This document shows positions 35,580-45,440 of a stretch of DNA of 64,000 nt, in pieces. The number at the start of each line of letters is the position of its first letter. Within the stretch, counting starts at the first letter, position 1. The translations under genes and the position numbers were made by a program. Source of the DNA: Bradyrhizobium sp. Ce-3 (lineage in GTDB: Bacteria; Pseudomonadota; Alphaproteobacteria; Rhizobiales; Xanthobacteraceae); NCBI RefSeq assembly GCF_022835695.1, contig NZ_BQUV01000003.1:248001-312000 (forward strand), given 5' to 3'. The notes beneath the pieces are model-generated. The model saw nothing but the letters and a program-made list of their open reading frames with translations. It did no database searches and was not told where the DNA came from.

Positions 35580-35700
35580 CGTCGTCCCTGCGAAAGCAGG
35601 GACCCATACGCCGCGGCCTGTGGAGGCGGCACAAGGGGAGACGCCTTGTGCCGCGACAAAATCCCGTGGTCATGGGTCCCTGCTTTCGCAGGGACGACGG
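35580..35700. repeat. Family A composite inverted repeat
   Basis: The left half starts CGTCGTCCCTGCGAAAGCAG and the right half ends CTGCTTTCGCAGGGACGACG, a compensated variant of the family (CTGC/GCAG instead of CGGC/GCCG). It fills the argF-hslO gap. Confidence 0.85.
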
Positions 35701-35758
35701 ATAGATCGGTTTGAGTGAACCCCTTTATTTCATGGTCCGAGACCCCAGATAGAGCGCC

Positions 35759-36760
35759 ATGGTTTCACAATCCCCCGACATCAAAATCACGCCCGAGACG
35801 CCCATTCGCGCGCCGTCTTCGGTTCCTGTCGACGATGCCGTGCTGGCCTTCGAGGTCGGCGCGCTGGATTTGCGCGGCCGGCTGACCCGGCTCGGCCCCG
35901 CGCTCGACGAGATCCTGCACAAGCACGATTATCCGCCGGCAGTCGGCAAGCTGCTCGGCGAGGCCATCGTGCTGACCACGCTGCTCGGCTCGTCGGTCAA
36001 GTTCGAGGGCCGCTTCATCCTGCAGACCCGGACCGAAGGTCCGGTGTCGCTCCTGATCGTCGATTTCCAGGCGCCCGACCGGCTGCGCGCCTATGCGCGT
36101 TACGACGCCGCGCAGCTCAAGCCGGGGCAAACCTCGGGCGAGCTGCTCGGCAAGGGCCACCTGGCGATGACGATCGATCAGGGCTCCAACACCAGCCGCT
36201 ACCAGGGACTGGTCGCGCTCGACGGCGGCGGCCTCGAAGAGGCGGCCCACGAATATTTCCTGCGCTCGGAGCAGATCCCGACCCGGGTGCGGCTTGCGGT
36301 CGGCGAGGAGATGCGCGGCGGCGAAGGCGGCAAGCTGCACTGGCGTGCCGGCGGCATCCTGCTGCAATTCCTGCCCAAGGCGCCCGAGCGCGCCAAGCAG
36401 GCCGATCTGCATCCCGGCGATGCGCCGGAGGGCACGGTCACGCACTCGGTGCCGGACGACGATGCCTGGGTCGAGGGCCAGTCGCTGATCTCGACCGTGG
36501 AGGATGTCGAGCTGATCGATCCGGATCTCTCCGGCGAGCGGCTGTTGTACCGCCTCTTCCACGAGCGTGGCGTCCGCGTCTTCAACCCGCAACCGCTGCG
36601 CGCGCAGTGCTCCTGCTCGCGCGATGCGGTGTCCTCGATGCTGAAGAGCTTTGCGGCGAACGATCGCGCCGAGATGGTCAAGGACGGCAAGGTCGTGGTG
36701 ACCTGCGAGTTCTGCTCGTCGGTCTACGAGTTCACGCCGGAAGAGGCCGGCGTCGAGTAG
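35759..36760 (+). CDS. hslO: Redox-regulated chaperone Hsp33
   Basis: This 333-residue protein has the Hsp33 N-terminal domain (LLGSSVKFEGRFILQTRTEGPVSLLIVDF) and the C-terminal zinc switch Cys284-X-Cys286 and Cys316-X2-Cys319 (CSCS...CEFC). Oxidation of these cysteines releases zinc and activates holdase function. It sits after argF in the same direction across a repeat; apaG converges on it. Confidence 0.93.
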   Translation: MVSQSPDIKITPETPIRAPSSVPVDDAVLAFEVGALDLRGRLTRLGPALDEILHKHDYPPAVGKLLGEAIVLTTLLGSSVKFEGRFILQTRTEGPVSLLIVDFQAPDRLRAYARYDAAQLKPGQTSGELLGKGHLAMTIDQGSNTSRYQGLVALDGGGLEEAAHEYFLRSEQIPTRVRLAVGEEMRGGEGGKLHWRAGGILLQFLPKAPERAKQADLHPGDAPEGTVTHSVPDDDAWVEGQSLISTVEDVELIDPDLSGERLLYRLFHERGVRVFNPQPLRAQCSCSRDAVSSMLKSFAANDRAEMVKDGKVVVTCEFCSSVYEFTPEEAGVE

Positions 36761-36774
36761 GCGCGTTCGTCATA

Positions 36775-36862
36775 GTAGCCCGGATGAAGCGCAGCGAAAT
36801 CCGGGGCCGCTCCAACCGCGGATGCACCTGCCCCGGATTGCGCTTTGCTCCATCCGGGCTAC
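36775..36862. repeat. Family D composite inverted repeat
   Basis: GTAGCCCGGATGAAGCGCAG and its near-complement ending TCCATCCGGGCTAC flank about 50 bases. It lies between the convergent hslO and apaG stops and may serve as a two-way transcription barrier. Confidence 0.85.
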
Positions 36863-36869
36863 GCAGGCG

Positions 36870-37268
36870 CTAGTTCAGCACCCTTTTTCCATCCGGGCTC
36901 GGGCTGTCCAGCGAGAACGTCGGCACGTCGATCTCGAAGCGCTCGCCGGCTTCGGTGACCATCTGGTAGCTGCCGGTCATGAAGCCGGAGGCGGTCGGCA
37001 GCGGCACGCCGGAGGTGTATTCGAAGCGCTCGCCGGGCGCGAGCACCGGCTGCTCGCCGACCACGCCCTCGCCCCGCACCTCCTGGCGGCGCCCGGTGGC
37101 GTCGGTGATGATCCAGTGCCGCGTGCGCAGCTGCACCGTTTCCGGGCCCGAATTGACGATCACGATCTTGTACGACCAGAAATATTCGCGCCGGTCGACC
37201 GACGAGCGCTCCGGCATGAAGTTCGGCTCGACGGTGACTTCGATCTGGCGGGTAACGGCGCGGTACAT
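36870..37268 (-). CDS. apaG: ApaG (Co2+/Mg2+ efflux-associated, fibronectin-III-like fold)
   Basis: This 132-residue protein has the ApaG core (YFWSYKIVIVNSGPETVQLRTRHWIITDATG, GEGVVGEQPVLAPGERFEYTSG, GSYQMV). The biochemical role of the family is not settled. Start: ATG at 37268 gives the usual length; a longer frame adds 20 residues of uncertain status. Confidence 0.9.
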   Translation of the reverse strand: MYRAVTRQIEVTVEPNFMPERSSVDRREYFWSYKIVIVNSGPETVQLRTRHWIITDATGRRQEVRGEGVVGEQPVLAPGERFEYTSGVPLPTASGFMTGSYQMVTEAGERFEIDVPTFSLDSPSPDGKRVLN

Positions 37269-37544
37269 ACGGCTCAATCCGATGGTCTTGGCGCGTGATC
37301 CGTTGTCGACCGGATCACGCTCAAACATGCGCCATCATAACCAATTGGTCCGCCGGAACCAATCGCCTGCCGGGCCGTGAAAAGCCGGGCCGAGGCCGTT
37401 CATCGCGCTTTCAACATAGTTCCGCTCTAAGGCGCGGCCGCATGTCGCCGCACGCTTTGTCGGCAAGGCTTTCTCAGGAAGTCGTGGGCGCATAGTATGT
37501 TTTCAGCTGGGCACGCGGGGCGTTCGCGGCCGACACGGTGTTTG

Positions 37545-38810
37545 ATGAGCTCGATTGCCGATCCCATAGCCGGTTCACCGGTGGCTGACGCCAAAACCGA
37601 GGCCAAAGCCGAGGCCAAGGCCGAGGTGAAGGTCGCTGCGCCCGCGATCACGCTGCCGGCGACCGGTGAGCGCGAACTCCGGCTCGATCTGTTCCGCGGG
37701 CTCGCGCTGTGGCTGATCTTCATCGATCATCTGCCGACCAATCTTCTGACCTGGCTGACGATCCGCAACTACGGCTTCTCCGACGCCACCGAGATCTTCA
37801 TCTTCATCTCCGGCTACACCGCGGCCTTCGTCTATGGCCGCGCGATGCTGGAGGGCGGCTTCGTGATCGCGACCGCGCGCATCCTGCGCCGGGTCTGGCA
37901 GATCTATGTCGCGCATGTCTTCCTGTTCACGATCTTCCTCGCCGAGATCTCCTATGTCGCGACCTCGTTCGAGAACCCGCTCTACTCGGAAGAGATGGGG
38001 ATCATGGACTTCCTCAAGCAGCCCGATGTCACCATCGTGCAGGCGCTGCTGCTGCGCTTCCGCCCCGTCAACATGGACGTGCTGCCGCTCTATATCGTCT
38101 TGATGCTGTTCCTGCCGCTGATCCTGTGGCTGATGAAGTGGAAGCCCGACGTCACGCTCGGCCTGTCGGTCCTGCTCTACGCGCTGACCTGGCAGTTCGA
38201 TCTTTATCTCTCGGCCTATCCGAACGGCTTCTGGGCGTTCAATCCGTTCGCCTGGCAATTGCTGTTCGTGTTCGGCGCCTGGTGCGCGCTCGGCGGCGCG
38301 CGGCGGATGTCGCGCATCCTGTCGTCGAACATCACGATGTGGATCTGCATCGCCTACCTGGTCGCCGCGTTCTTCGTGACCCTGACCTGGTACGTGCCGC
38401 AGCTCGGCCACATCATGCCGAAGGTGATCGAGCAATGGATGTATCCGATCAACAAGACCGACCTGGACGTGTTGCGGTTTGCGCACTTCCTGGCGCTCGC
38501 AGCCCTCACCGTGCGCTTCCTGCCCCGGGATTGGCCGGGCTTGAAATCGCGCTGGCTGCGACCATTGATCCTGTGTGGCCAGCATTCGCTTGAGATATTC
38601 TGCCTCGGGGTCTTCCTCGCCTTTGCCGGACACTTCGTGCTTGCCGAAGTCTCGGGCGGTGCCGCACTGCACGCCCTGATCAGCGTCTGCGGCATCCTCA
38701 TCATGTGCGGCATGGCGTGGATTATTTCGTGGTACAAGCACTCCGCCGACAAAGGCGCCTCGAAAAAAGGCGCCGCCGGCAACGCCGATCTGGCGGGAGG
38801 GGGAGCATGA
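37545..38810 (+). CDS. opgC: OpgC-family integral membrane protein (glucan succinyl/acyl transferase-like)
   Basis: This protein of about 421 residues has about ten membrane helices and the OpgC pattern ERELRLDLFRGLALWLIFIDHLPTN and TIRNYGFSDATEIFIFISGY, similar to acyltransferase-3 proteins. OpgC transfers succinyl groups onto periplasmic glucans. The N-terminus has a low-complexity KTEAKAEAKAEVK tract. The start is uncertain (37545 or 37497). It overlaps the next SGNH gene by ATGA and heads a three-gene operon likely dedicated to modifying a cell-envelope glycan. Confidence 0.82.
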   Translation: MSSIADPIAGSPVADAKTEAKAEAKAEVKVAAPAITLPATGERELRLDLFRGLALWLIFIDHLPTNLLTWLTIRNYGFSDATEIFIFISGYTAAFVYGRAMLEGGFVIATARILRRVWQIYVAHVFLFTIFLAEISYVATSFENPLYSEEMGIMDFLKQPDVTIVQALLLRFRPVNMDVLPLYIVLMLFLPLILWLMKWKPDVTLGLSVLLYALTWQFDLYLSAYPNGFWAFNPFAWQLLFVFGAWCALGGARRMSRILSSNITMWICIAYLVAAFFVTLTWYVPQLGHIMPKVIEQWMYPINKTDLDVLRFAHFLALAALTVRFLPRDWPGLKSRWLRPLILCGQHSLEIFCLGVFLAFAGHFVLAEVSGGAALHALISVCGILIMCGMAWIISWYKHSADKGASKKGAAGNADLAGGGA

Positions 38811-39580
38811 AGTCCGCGCGGACGATGCTGGGCCTGTTGCTGCTGGCCGCCTGTTTGGCGGCCGCCCCCGCGCGCGCCGGCGACACCCCCGAGCAGCCCC
38901 AACCGGCGCCGCCCTGCGACGTGCCCGCTTATCTGCTGTCGAGCGAGAGCTCGCTGCCGAAGGTCACCGATGCGGTGAAGGCCAATCAGCCGCTCAACGT
39001 GCTGGTGGTCGGCAGCCGCTCCTCGACCATTCCGGGCAACGAGGCGAGTGCCTATCCGGCCACGCTGCAGGCGGCGCTGAAGGAGGCATTTCCGTCGGCC
39101 ACGATCGATCTATCCGTAGAATTACAGGCAAAAAGCACCGCCGAGGAGACCGCGGGAACCCTTGTTAAGCTTGTTGAAGCAAAAAAGCCTACTTTGGTTA
39201 TCTGGCAGACCGGAACAGTCGATGCTATGCGAGCAGTCGATCCCGACGATTTCCGTACCGCCATCAACGACGGCGTTGTTGCGTTGCGGGCCGCCGGGAC
39301 CGACGTGGTGCTGGTCAACCTGCAGTACAGCCCGCGTACGGAGACGATGATCTCTGCACCGCCATATCTCGACAATATCAAGGTGGTGGCGCAGCAGCAC
39401 GACGTTCCGCTGTTCGACCGGTTCGCGATTATGAAGCAGTGGAGCGACGCCGGATATTTTGACCTGTTCAGCACCTCGCATGGTGTCGATCTGGCCAAGA
39501 AGGTTCATGCCTGTCTCGGCCGCGCACTGGCGAAATTCGTGATCGATGCGGCTCATCTCGGGCCGGTGCAGCAGAATTAA
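38807..39580 (+). CDS. Exported SGNH-fold protein with degenerate catalytic blocks
   Basis: This 257-residue protein has a signal peptide (about 1-24, ending PARA) and aligns along its length with the next gene product. The SGNH motifs are altered: block I reads GSRSST (69-74), block II lacks the Gly (ELQAKS), block III reads WQTGTVDAM (Val for the Asn), and block V reads HGVD (225-228) where the sister has DGLH. It is probably inactive as a hydrolase and may be a binding or scaffold partner of OpgC or its sister. A stretch near 39108-39240 is visibly AT-richer than its surroundings. Confidence 0.75.
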   Translation: MKSARTMLGLLLLAACLAAAPARAGDTPEQPQPAPPCDVPAYLLSSESSLPKVTDAVKANQPLNVLVVGSRSSTIPGNEASAYPATLQAALKEAFPSATIDLSVELQAKSTAEETAGTLVKLVEAKKPTLVIWQTGTVDAMRAVDPDDFRTAINDGVVALRAAGTDVVLVNLQYSPRTETMISAPPYLDNIKVVAQQHDVPLFDRFAIMKQWSDAGYFDLFSTSHGVDLAKKVHACLGRALAKFVIDAAHLGPVQQN

Positions 39581-39593
39581 GGAAGCAGAGTAA

Positions 39594-40622
39594 ATGCGTT
39601 TTGCGTTCCCTTTTCGCTCATTCTCAGGGCGAAGCCTGTGCGCCGTTGCGGCGCTCCTGCTGCTTGCGCCGCTCTCGGTTGTGCCGTCGCGCGCGCAGAC
39701 CGGCCAGGCCGATCAGCATGCCGCGCTTTCGCCGGATACCAAGTCCGCGGCCGCAAGACCTGATCTGGCAAGATCTGATACGAGCAAGCCCGCCGCGATC
39801 GAGGCCGATGCCGCCAGTCCGCAGCCGCAACCCGGCGTCGCGGCCAAGGCGCTCGACAAGATGAAGCAGGTCGCGAAATCCGCCACCGACATCTTCCATC
39901 GCGTGCCCTGTCAGCAGCCCAAGGGCGTGCCGAACTCGACCGGATCGCTGCCGCATGTCGCGGCCAAGCTCGCCGCCGGCAAGCCGGTGGTCATCATCGC
40001 GTTCGGCTCGTCCTCGACCCAGGGCTATGGCTCGTCGGCGCCGGAATTCACCTATCCGAACCGGCTCGCCGCGCAGCTGCGCCGGCAGTATCCGTCGGCC
40101 GACATCACCGTGCTCAACCGCGGCAAGGGCGGCGAGGACGCGCCCGAGATGATGAAGCGGTTGCAGACCGAGGTGCTCGACGTGCATCCCGACATGGTGA
40201 TCTGGCAGGTCGGCACCAACGCGGTGCTGCGCAACCTCGATCCCAGCGAGACCGCCAGGCAGGTCGAGGATGGCGTGGCCCGCATCCAGGCCGACGGCGC
40301 CGATGTCGTGCTGGTCGATCCGCAATATTCGCCGCGGGTCACCGAGCGTCCCGAAAGCGCGCGCGGCATGGTGAAGCTGCTTGGCCGCATCGCAGCACTT
40401 CGCCATGTCGGCATCTTCCCGCGCTTCGAGGTGATGCGCGACTGGCACGAGAAGCAGGCGATCCCGATCGACGATTTCGTCACCGCCGACGGCCTGCACA
40501 TGAACGACTGGGGCTATGCCTGCTTCGCCCAGCTGCTCGGCGACGACATCATCCGCTCGGTCGGCGCGATCAAGATCGGCGTCAACGTCCCGGCGGACGT
40601 GCGGACCTACCGGCCGATGTGA
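39594..40622 (+). CDS. Exported SGNH/GDSL hydrolase
   Basis: This 342-residue protein has a signal peptide (about 1-35, ending PSRAQ), a low-complexity linker, and a SGNH domain from about 120: block I FGSSSTQG (138-144), block II NRGKGGED, block III WQVGTNAV, block V DGLH (Asp299, His302). It likely removes or transfers an ester group on an envelope glycan. It starts 13 bases after the degenerate paralogue and closes the opgC operon. Confidence 0.8.
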   Translation: MRFAFPFRSFSGRSLCAVAALLLLAPLSVVPSRAQTGQADQHAALSPDTKSAAARPDLARSDTSKPAAIEADAASPQPQPGVAAKALDKMKQVAKSATDIFHRVPCQQPKGVPNSTGSLPHVAAKLAAGKPVVIIAFGSSSTQGYGSSAPEFTYPNRLAAQLRRQYPSADITVLNRGKGGEDAPEMMKRLQTEVLDVHPDMVIWQVGTNAVLRNLDPSETARQVEDGVARIQADGADVVLVDPQYSPRVTERPESARGMVKLLGRIAALRHVGIFPRFEVMRDWHEKQAIPIDDFVTADGLHMNDWGYACFAQLLGDDIIRSVGAIKIGVNVPADVRTYRPM

Positions 40623-40699
40623 TCGGGCGCGTCGCTGGGCCCCTTGGCGCACGTCAGAGAACGTAGGTGCATGAATCGCGCGCGGCACCAAGCATTCCG

Positions 40700-40823
40700 C
40701 GTCGTCCCGGCGAAGGCCGGGACCCATAACCACCGAGGGTCATTGTCGCGCGCTCGCGGAATGACGAGTCCCGCCTACAACAACCGCCGCGGAGTATGGG
40801 TCCCGGCCTTGGCCGGGACGACG
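40700..40823. repeat. Family A composite inverted repeat
   Basis: The left half begins CGTCGTCCCGGCGAAGGCC and the right half ends GGCCTTGGCCGGGACGACG. It occupies the middle of the 327-bp gap before glpK, where no gene is seen. Confidence 0.85.
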
Positions 40824-40949
40824 ACGGGGGAGCGCGTGGCGCCACTCGCGCCTTAGGACCATGGGTCTCTCACCGCCACCAGCAATCTTGACCTCGCCGC
40901 GGTAATCCGCTCCCTTGGCGCCTCGACCCAAGCCTCAAGGGAAACGCTC

Positions 40950-42452
40950 ATGTCTTTCGTGCTGGCCATCGATCAGGGCACCACATCGTCGCGCGCGATG
41001 GTGTTTCGCAGCGACATCTCCATCGCCGCGGTCGCGCAGCAGGAGTTTCCGCAGCATTTCCCGGCCTCCGGCTGGGTCGAGCATGAGCCGGAGGACATCT
41101 GGACCTCGACCGTGATGGTGTGCCGCGAGGCGCTGGAGAAGGCCGGCCTCAAGGCCAAGGACATCGCCGCGATCGGCATCACCAACCAGCGCGAGACCAC
41201 CGTGGTGTGGGACCGCGCCACGGGACAAGCCGTGCATCGCGCCATCGTCTGGCAGGACCGCCGCACCGCCGACATCTGCGCCAAACTGAAAAGCGAAGGC
41301 CATGAGCCGGCGATCTCGGCCAAGACCGGTCTCATTATCGACCCCTATTTCTCCGGCACCAAGGTCGCCTGGATCCTCGATCACGTGCCGGGCGCGCGTG
41401 AACGTGCCGAACGCGGTGAGCTGCTGTTCGGCACCGTCGACTGCTATCTCTTGTGGCGGCTCACCGGCGGCCGGGTGCACGCCACCGACGCCACCAACGC
41501 CTCGCGCACCCTGCTGTTCAACATCCATACCGGCGCCTGGGACGACGACCTGATCAACCTGCTGCGCGTGCCGCGCTCGATGCTGCCCGAGGTGAAGGAT
41601 TCCTCCGCGCGGTTCGGCGAGAGCACCGCGGATCTGTTCGGCGGCCCGATCGCGATCTCCGGCATCGCCGGCGACCAGCAGGCCGCGATCATCGGCCAGG
41701 CCTGCTTCGAGCCCGGCATGATGAAGTCGACCTACGGCACCGGCTGCTTCGCGCTGCTCAACACCGGCACCACGCCGGTGGCTTCGAAGCACAAGCTGCT
41801 CACCACGATCGCCTACCAGCTCGGCGGCCAGCGCACCTATGCGCTCGAAGGCTCGATCTTCGTCGCCGGCTCTGCGGTGCAGTGGCTGCGCGACGGGCTC
41901 GGCATCATCAAGCATGCCGCCGAGACCGGGCCGCTCGCCGACAAATCCGACTCGATGCAGAGCGTCTATCTGGTGCCGGCCTTCGTCGGCATGGGCGCGC
42001 CGTACTGGAATCCGCGCGTGCGCGGCGCGCTGTTCGGCCTCACCCGCAACACCGGCCCGGCCGAGCTTGCGCATGCGACGCTGGAGAGCGTCTGCTACCA
42101 GACCTTCGATCTGTGGGCCGCGATGCGCACCGACTGGCCGGAAGCGAATGCCGCCAACACCGTGCTGCGGGTCGATGGCGGCATGACCGCGTCCGACTGG
42201 ACCATGCAGCGGCTTGCCGATCTGCTCAACGCGCCGGTCGATCGCCCGATGATCCAGGAGACCACGGCGCTCGGCGCCGCCTATCTCGCCGGCCTCGACG
42301 CCGGCGTCTATCCGGAGCCCGCGAAATTCGCCGACAATTGGCGGCTCGAGCATCGCTTCCGGCCGGCGATGAGCGAGGCGACCCGTGACCGCAAGCTCGC
42401 CGGCTGGGCCCGCGCCGTGAAGGGCGTGCTGGCGAGCGACGAGGGGGAGTAG
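40950..42452 (+). CDS. glpK: Glycerol kinase
   Basis: This 500-residue FGGY-family kinase phosphorylates glycerol to glycerol 3-phosphate. It begins with the ATP-site strand [14 protein letters not shown] and contains the substrate loop [17 protein letters not shown] and the C-terminal FGGY signature [19 protein letters not shown]. Length is normal. No glycerol transporter or dehydrogenase gene is adjacent. Confidence 0.95.
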   Translation: MSFVLAIDQGTTSSRAMVFRSDISIAAVAQQEFPQHFPASGWVEHEPEDIWTSTVMVCREALEKAGLKAKDIAAIGITNQRETTVVWDRATGQAVHRAIVWQDRRTADICAKLKSEGHEPAISAKTGLIIDPYFSGTKVAWILDHVPGARERAERGELLFGTVDCYLLWRLTGGRVHATDATNASRTLLFNIHTGAWDDDLINLLRVPRSMLPEVKDSSARFGESTADLFGGPIAISGIAGDQQAAIIGQACFEPGMMKSTYGTGCFALLNTGTTPVASKHKLLTTIAYQLGGQRTYALEGSIFVAGSAVQWLRDGLGIIKHAAETGPLADKSDSMQSVYLVPAFVGMGAPYWNPRVRGALFGLTRNTGPAELAHATLESVCYQTFDLWAAMRTDWPEANAANTVLRVDGGMTASDWTMQRLADLLNAPVDRPMIQETTALGAAYLAGLDAGVYPEPAKFADNWRLEHRFRPAMSEATRDRKLAGWARAVKGVLASDEGE

Positions 42453-42510
42453 CGCCGGAAAAAATCCGGCTCAAGTCGCGTACCAAGAATAACAACCATC
42501 GGAGAACAAC

Positions 42511-44955
42511 ATGAACACGGATCTCAACCGCGTCACCAAGCTACTCACCGCCGCGATCTGCACCGCAATGCTCGCAGCACCCGCCGCCGCGCGCGAGAAG
42601 CCGAGCGCGCTCGTCGCGGCGCGCGAGGCCAAGAGCGACGTCGCCGGCCTGAAGGCGCCGGGCCAGATCCTGGTCGATGTCTGGGGCATCCCGCACATCT
42701 ATGCCGGCAACGAGCACGACCTGTTCTTCCTGCAAGGCTTCAACGCCGCGCGCGACCGGCTCTGGCAGATCGATCTCTGGCGCAAGCGTGGCCTCGGCCT
42801 GCTGGCGAAGGATTTCGGGCCCGCCTATGCCGAGCAGGACAAGGCGCTGCGGCTGTTCCTCTATCACGGCGACATGAATGCGGAGTGGGCCGCCTACGGC
42901 CCGAAGGCGAAAACCTATGCCGAAGCCTTCGTCGCCGGCGTCAACGCCTATGTCGCCGACGTCAAAGCGGGCAAGCGTCCGCTGCCGATCGAGTTCAGGA
43001 TCGCGGGTACCACGCCGGACCTGTGGTCGGCGGAGGATGTCGTGCGCGTGCGCAGCCACGGCCTGACGCGCAACGTCGCCTCCGAGGTGAAGCGTTCGCT
43101 GGTGGCCTGCGCCGCCGGCCTCGATGCCGATCGCTTCCGCGTCAAGCTGGAGCCGGACTGGACCACGAAGATTCCCGATGGCCTCGATCCCTGCAGCGTG
43201 CCGAAGGGCGTGCTCGCGGCCTACGACCTCGCCACGCGCCCGGTGAAGTTCGCAAGCCCGAAGGACCAGAAGGCGGCACTGGCGCATGATCCCGACACAT
43301 ATCTCGCCGAGGCCGACCAGCAGCGCGACACCATCGGCTCCAACAACTGGGTGATCGCGGCCTCGCGCACCGCGACCGGACGGCCGATCCTCGCCAACGA
43401 TCCGCATCGCGAGCATTCGGTGCCGTCGCTGCGCTACATCGTCGGCCTCAACGCGCCCGGCATTTCGGTGATCGGCGCCGGCGAGCCGGCGCTGCCGGGC
43501 ATCTCGATCGGCCACAACGACACCATCGCCTTCGGCCTCACCATCTTCAACGTCGACCAGGAAGACCTCTACGTCTACGAGCTCAACCCTGACAATCCGA
43601 ACCAGTACCGCTACGGCACGGGCTGGGAGGACATGCGCATCGTGCACGAGAAGGAAGCGGTGAAGGGCGAGGCCGATCGCGATCTCGAGCTGAAGTTCAC
43701 CCGCCATGGCCCGGTGATCTATGTCGACGCCGACAAGAAGCATGCGTTCGCGGTGCGCTCGATCTGGTTCGAGCCGGGCACCTCGGCCTATTTCGGCTCG
43801 TCCGACTACATGACCGCGAAGTCGTGGAACGGCTTCCTCGGTGCGATGCGGCGCTGGGGCGCGCCGTCGGAGAACCAGGTCTATGCCGACACCTCAGGCA
43901 ATATCGGCTGGGTCGCCGCAGGCAAGACGCCGCGCCGCTTGAGCTTCGATGGGCTGATGCCGGTGCCGGGCGACGGCCGCTACGAGTGGCAGGGCTTTCT
44001 GTCGCTCGACGAATTGCCGAAGCTGTATCAACCGAAGCAGGGCTTCATCGCCACCGCCAACCAGATGAACCTGCCGGCGGATTATCCGGTCAACGAGCGC
44101 CGGGTCGGCTTCGAATGGTCCGACAGCGCGCGCTGGCAGCGCATCGTCGAGGTGCTGCAAGCCAACAGCAAGGTGACGCTGGCGGACGCGATGGCGTTGC
44201 AGAACGATGACACCGGCATGCTGGCGCGGCGCCTCGTCGCATTGCTGAAGCCGCTCACGTCCGACGATGCCAATGTGAAGAAGGGCCTCGATCTCCTGAA
44301 GGTGTGGGACGCACGCGACACTGAGGACAGCGCGGCCGCCGCGGTCTACGAGGTCTGGATCGCCAACCACCTCGGCCCGGTGCTGCTCAAGACCACGGCG
44401 CCGAAGGCGGCCGAGCTGATCGCGCCGGAGGCTTCCAGCATCTCCGCGATCGTCGGCTATCTCGAGAAGCCCGACGCCGCGCTCGGCGGCGATCCCGCAG
44501 GCGAGCGCGACCGCGTGCTGCGCGACAGCCTCGGCGCGGCCGTTGCTGACGTCACCGACAAGCTCGCGGGCGATGCGTCCATGTGGCGCTGGGGCCGCCT
44601 GCACGTCGCCAGGTTCGATCACGCGCTGATGCCGCTCGCCGACAAGGCCACCTCAGCCCAGATGCAGGTCGGCCCGCTCGCCTATGGCGGCGCCGCCAAC
44701 GTGCCGCGCGCCGCCACCTATCGCCGCTCCGACTATCATCTCACCGCAGGCGCCTCGTTCCGCATGGTGCTCGATGTCGGCAATTGGGATGCGAGCCGCA
44801 CCATCAACACCCCCGGCCAATCCGGCGATCCCTTCAGCGGCCACTACCGCGACCTCGCGCCGCTGTGGGCGACGGGGCAGTACGTCCCGTTGCTCTACAG
44901 CCGTAGCGCCGTGGAGGCGGCAACAGCGGAGGCGATCACGCTGACGCCGAGGTGA
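42511..44955 (+). CDS. Penicillin acylase-family Ntn hydrolase (periplasmic acylase)
   Basis: This 814-residue precursor has a signal peptide (about 1-28, ending PAAA) and the Ntn-hydrolase layout of alpha chain, spacer and beta chain. Autocleavage is expected between Gly276 and Ser277 in TIGSNNWVIA, making Ser277 the nucleophile; ILANDPH and the beta-chain motif RYIVGLNAPG follow. Members hydrolyse amides including penicillin G, cephalosporins and acyl-homoserine lactones. The substrate is not determined by sequence. It lies 58 bases after glpK with AT-rich leader sequence, probably its own promoter. Confidence 0.88.
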   Translation: MNTDLNRVTKLLTAAICTAMLAAPAAAREKPSALVAAREAKSDVAGLKAPGQILVDVWGIPHIYAGNEHDLFFLQGFNAARDRLWQIDLWRKRGLGLLAKDFGPAYAEQDKALRLFLYHGDMNAEWAAYGPKAKTYAEAFVAGVNAYVADVKAGKRPLPIEFRIAGTTPDLWSAEDVVRVRSHGLTRNVASEVKRSLVACAAGLDADRFRVKLEPDWTTKIPDGLDPCSVPKGVLAAYDLATRPVKFASPKDQKAALAHDPDTYLAEADQQRDTIGSNNWVIAASRTATGRPILANDPHREHSVPSLRYIVGLNAPGISVIGAGEPALPGISIGHNDTIAFGLTIFNVDQEDLYVYELNPDNPNQYRYGTGWEDMRIVHEKEAVKGEADRDLELKFTRHGPVIYVDADKKHAFAVRSIWFEPGTSAYFGSSDYMTAKSWNGFLGAMRRWGAPSENQVYADTSGNIGWVAAGKTPRRLSFDGLMPVPGDGRYEWQGFLSLDELPKLYQPKQGFIATANQMNLPADYPVNERRVGFEWSDSARWQRIVEVLQANSKVTLADAMALQNDDTGMLARRLVALLKPLTSDDANVKKGLDLLKVWDARDTEDSAAAAVYEVWIANHLGPVLLKTTAPKAAELIAPEASSISAIVGYLEKPDAALGGDPAGERDRVLRDSLGAAVADVTDKLAGDASMWRWGRLHVARFDHALMPLADKATSAQMQVGPLAYGGAANVPRAATYRRSDYHLTAGASFRMVLDVGNWDASRTINTPGQSGDPFSGHYRDLAPLWATGQYVPLLYSRSAVEAATAEAITLTPR

Positions 44956-44989
44956 GGGGAGGTCTCACCGGCAGCGCCACAAACTCCGC

Positions 44990-45132
44990 CGTCGTCCCGG
45001 CGAAGGCCGGGACCCATAACCACGAATGCAAATTGTGTTGCGATGCTGGGACCACAGCGCGTTTCGACAACTCAACCCTGTGGTAATGGGTCCCGGCCCC
45101 GGTGCGCAATTGCGCACCAGGCCGGGACGACG
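44990..45132. repeat. Family A composite inverted repeat with internal palindrome
   Basis: The left half is the standard CGTCGTCCCGGCGAAGGCC form. The right half carries the long variant with GTGCGCAATTGCGCAC, as in the perfect palindrome at 11836-11881, so this element joins the two forms. Confidence 0.85.
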
Positions 45133-45158
45133 TCGAGTATGCGGCAAGCGCCGTCACT

Positions 45159-45440
45159 CTACCTTCCAAGCTGCTCCTGCACTTCCAGCATCGCACGCAA
45201 CGTGTCGTCGCTGAGCTTGCCGTGCGGTGACGGTGTACGCCGCTCGACGGTCTCGACCGGACGTGCATGCTGCGGGACAATCGGTGCGCTGCGCACGGGC
45301 GCACCGTCCTCGATGTCAGCGGCCTCGTCAGCCGCACCCGCGCCATAGGCATAACCGACGCCGCGCCGGCGCCGCGCGGGTTTCGGCTTCGGTGGCGGCG
45401 GCGTAGTGATGATCGGCGGCAGCGTGTGATGGCGCGACAC
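45159..45440 (-). CDS. Small proline- and arginine-rich protein (93 aa)
   Basis: The frame starts at GTG behind GGAG. The product opens with SRHHTLPPIITTPPPPKPKPARRRRGVGYAYG, is low in complexity, and ends in a predicted helix (KLSDDTLRAMLEVQEQLGR). No family is recognised. Coding status rests on the ribosome site and a sensible C-terminal helix. Confidence 0.45.
   Translation of the reverse strand: MSRHHTLPPIITTPPPPKPKPARRRRGVGYAYGAGAADEAADIEDGAPVRSAPIVPQHARPVETVERRTPSPHGKLSDDTLRAMLEVQEQLGR

Noticed and set aside
37590-37640. KTEAKAEAKAEVK tract in OpgC as a mobile or phase-variable repeat
   Set aside because: The DNA repeats are short and imperfect; simple low-complexity linker at the N-terminus is enough to explain it.
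37575-38741. A 388-codon minus-strand frame opposite opgC
   Set aside because: Antisense to a clear membrane protein; composition rich in Gln, Asp, Arg and Glu as expected for the complement of hydrophobic codons.
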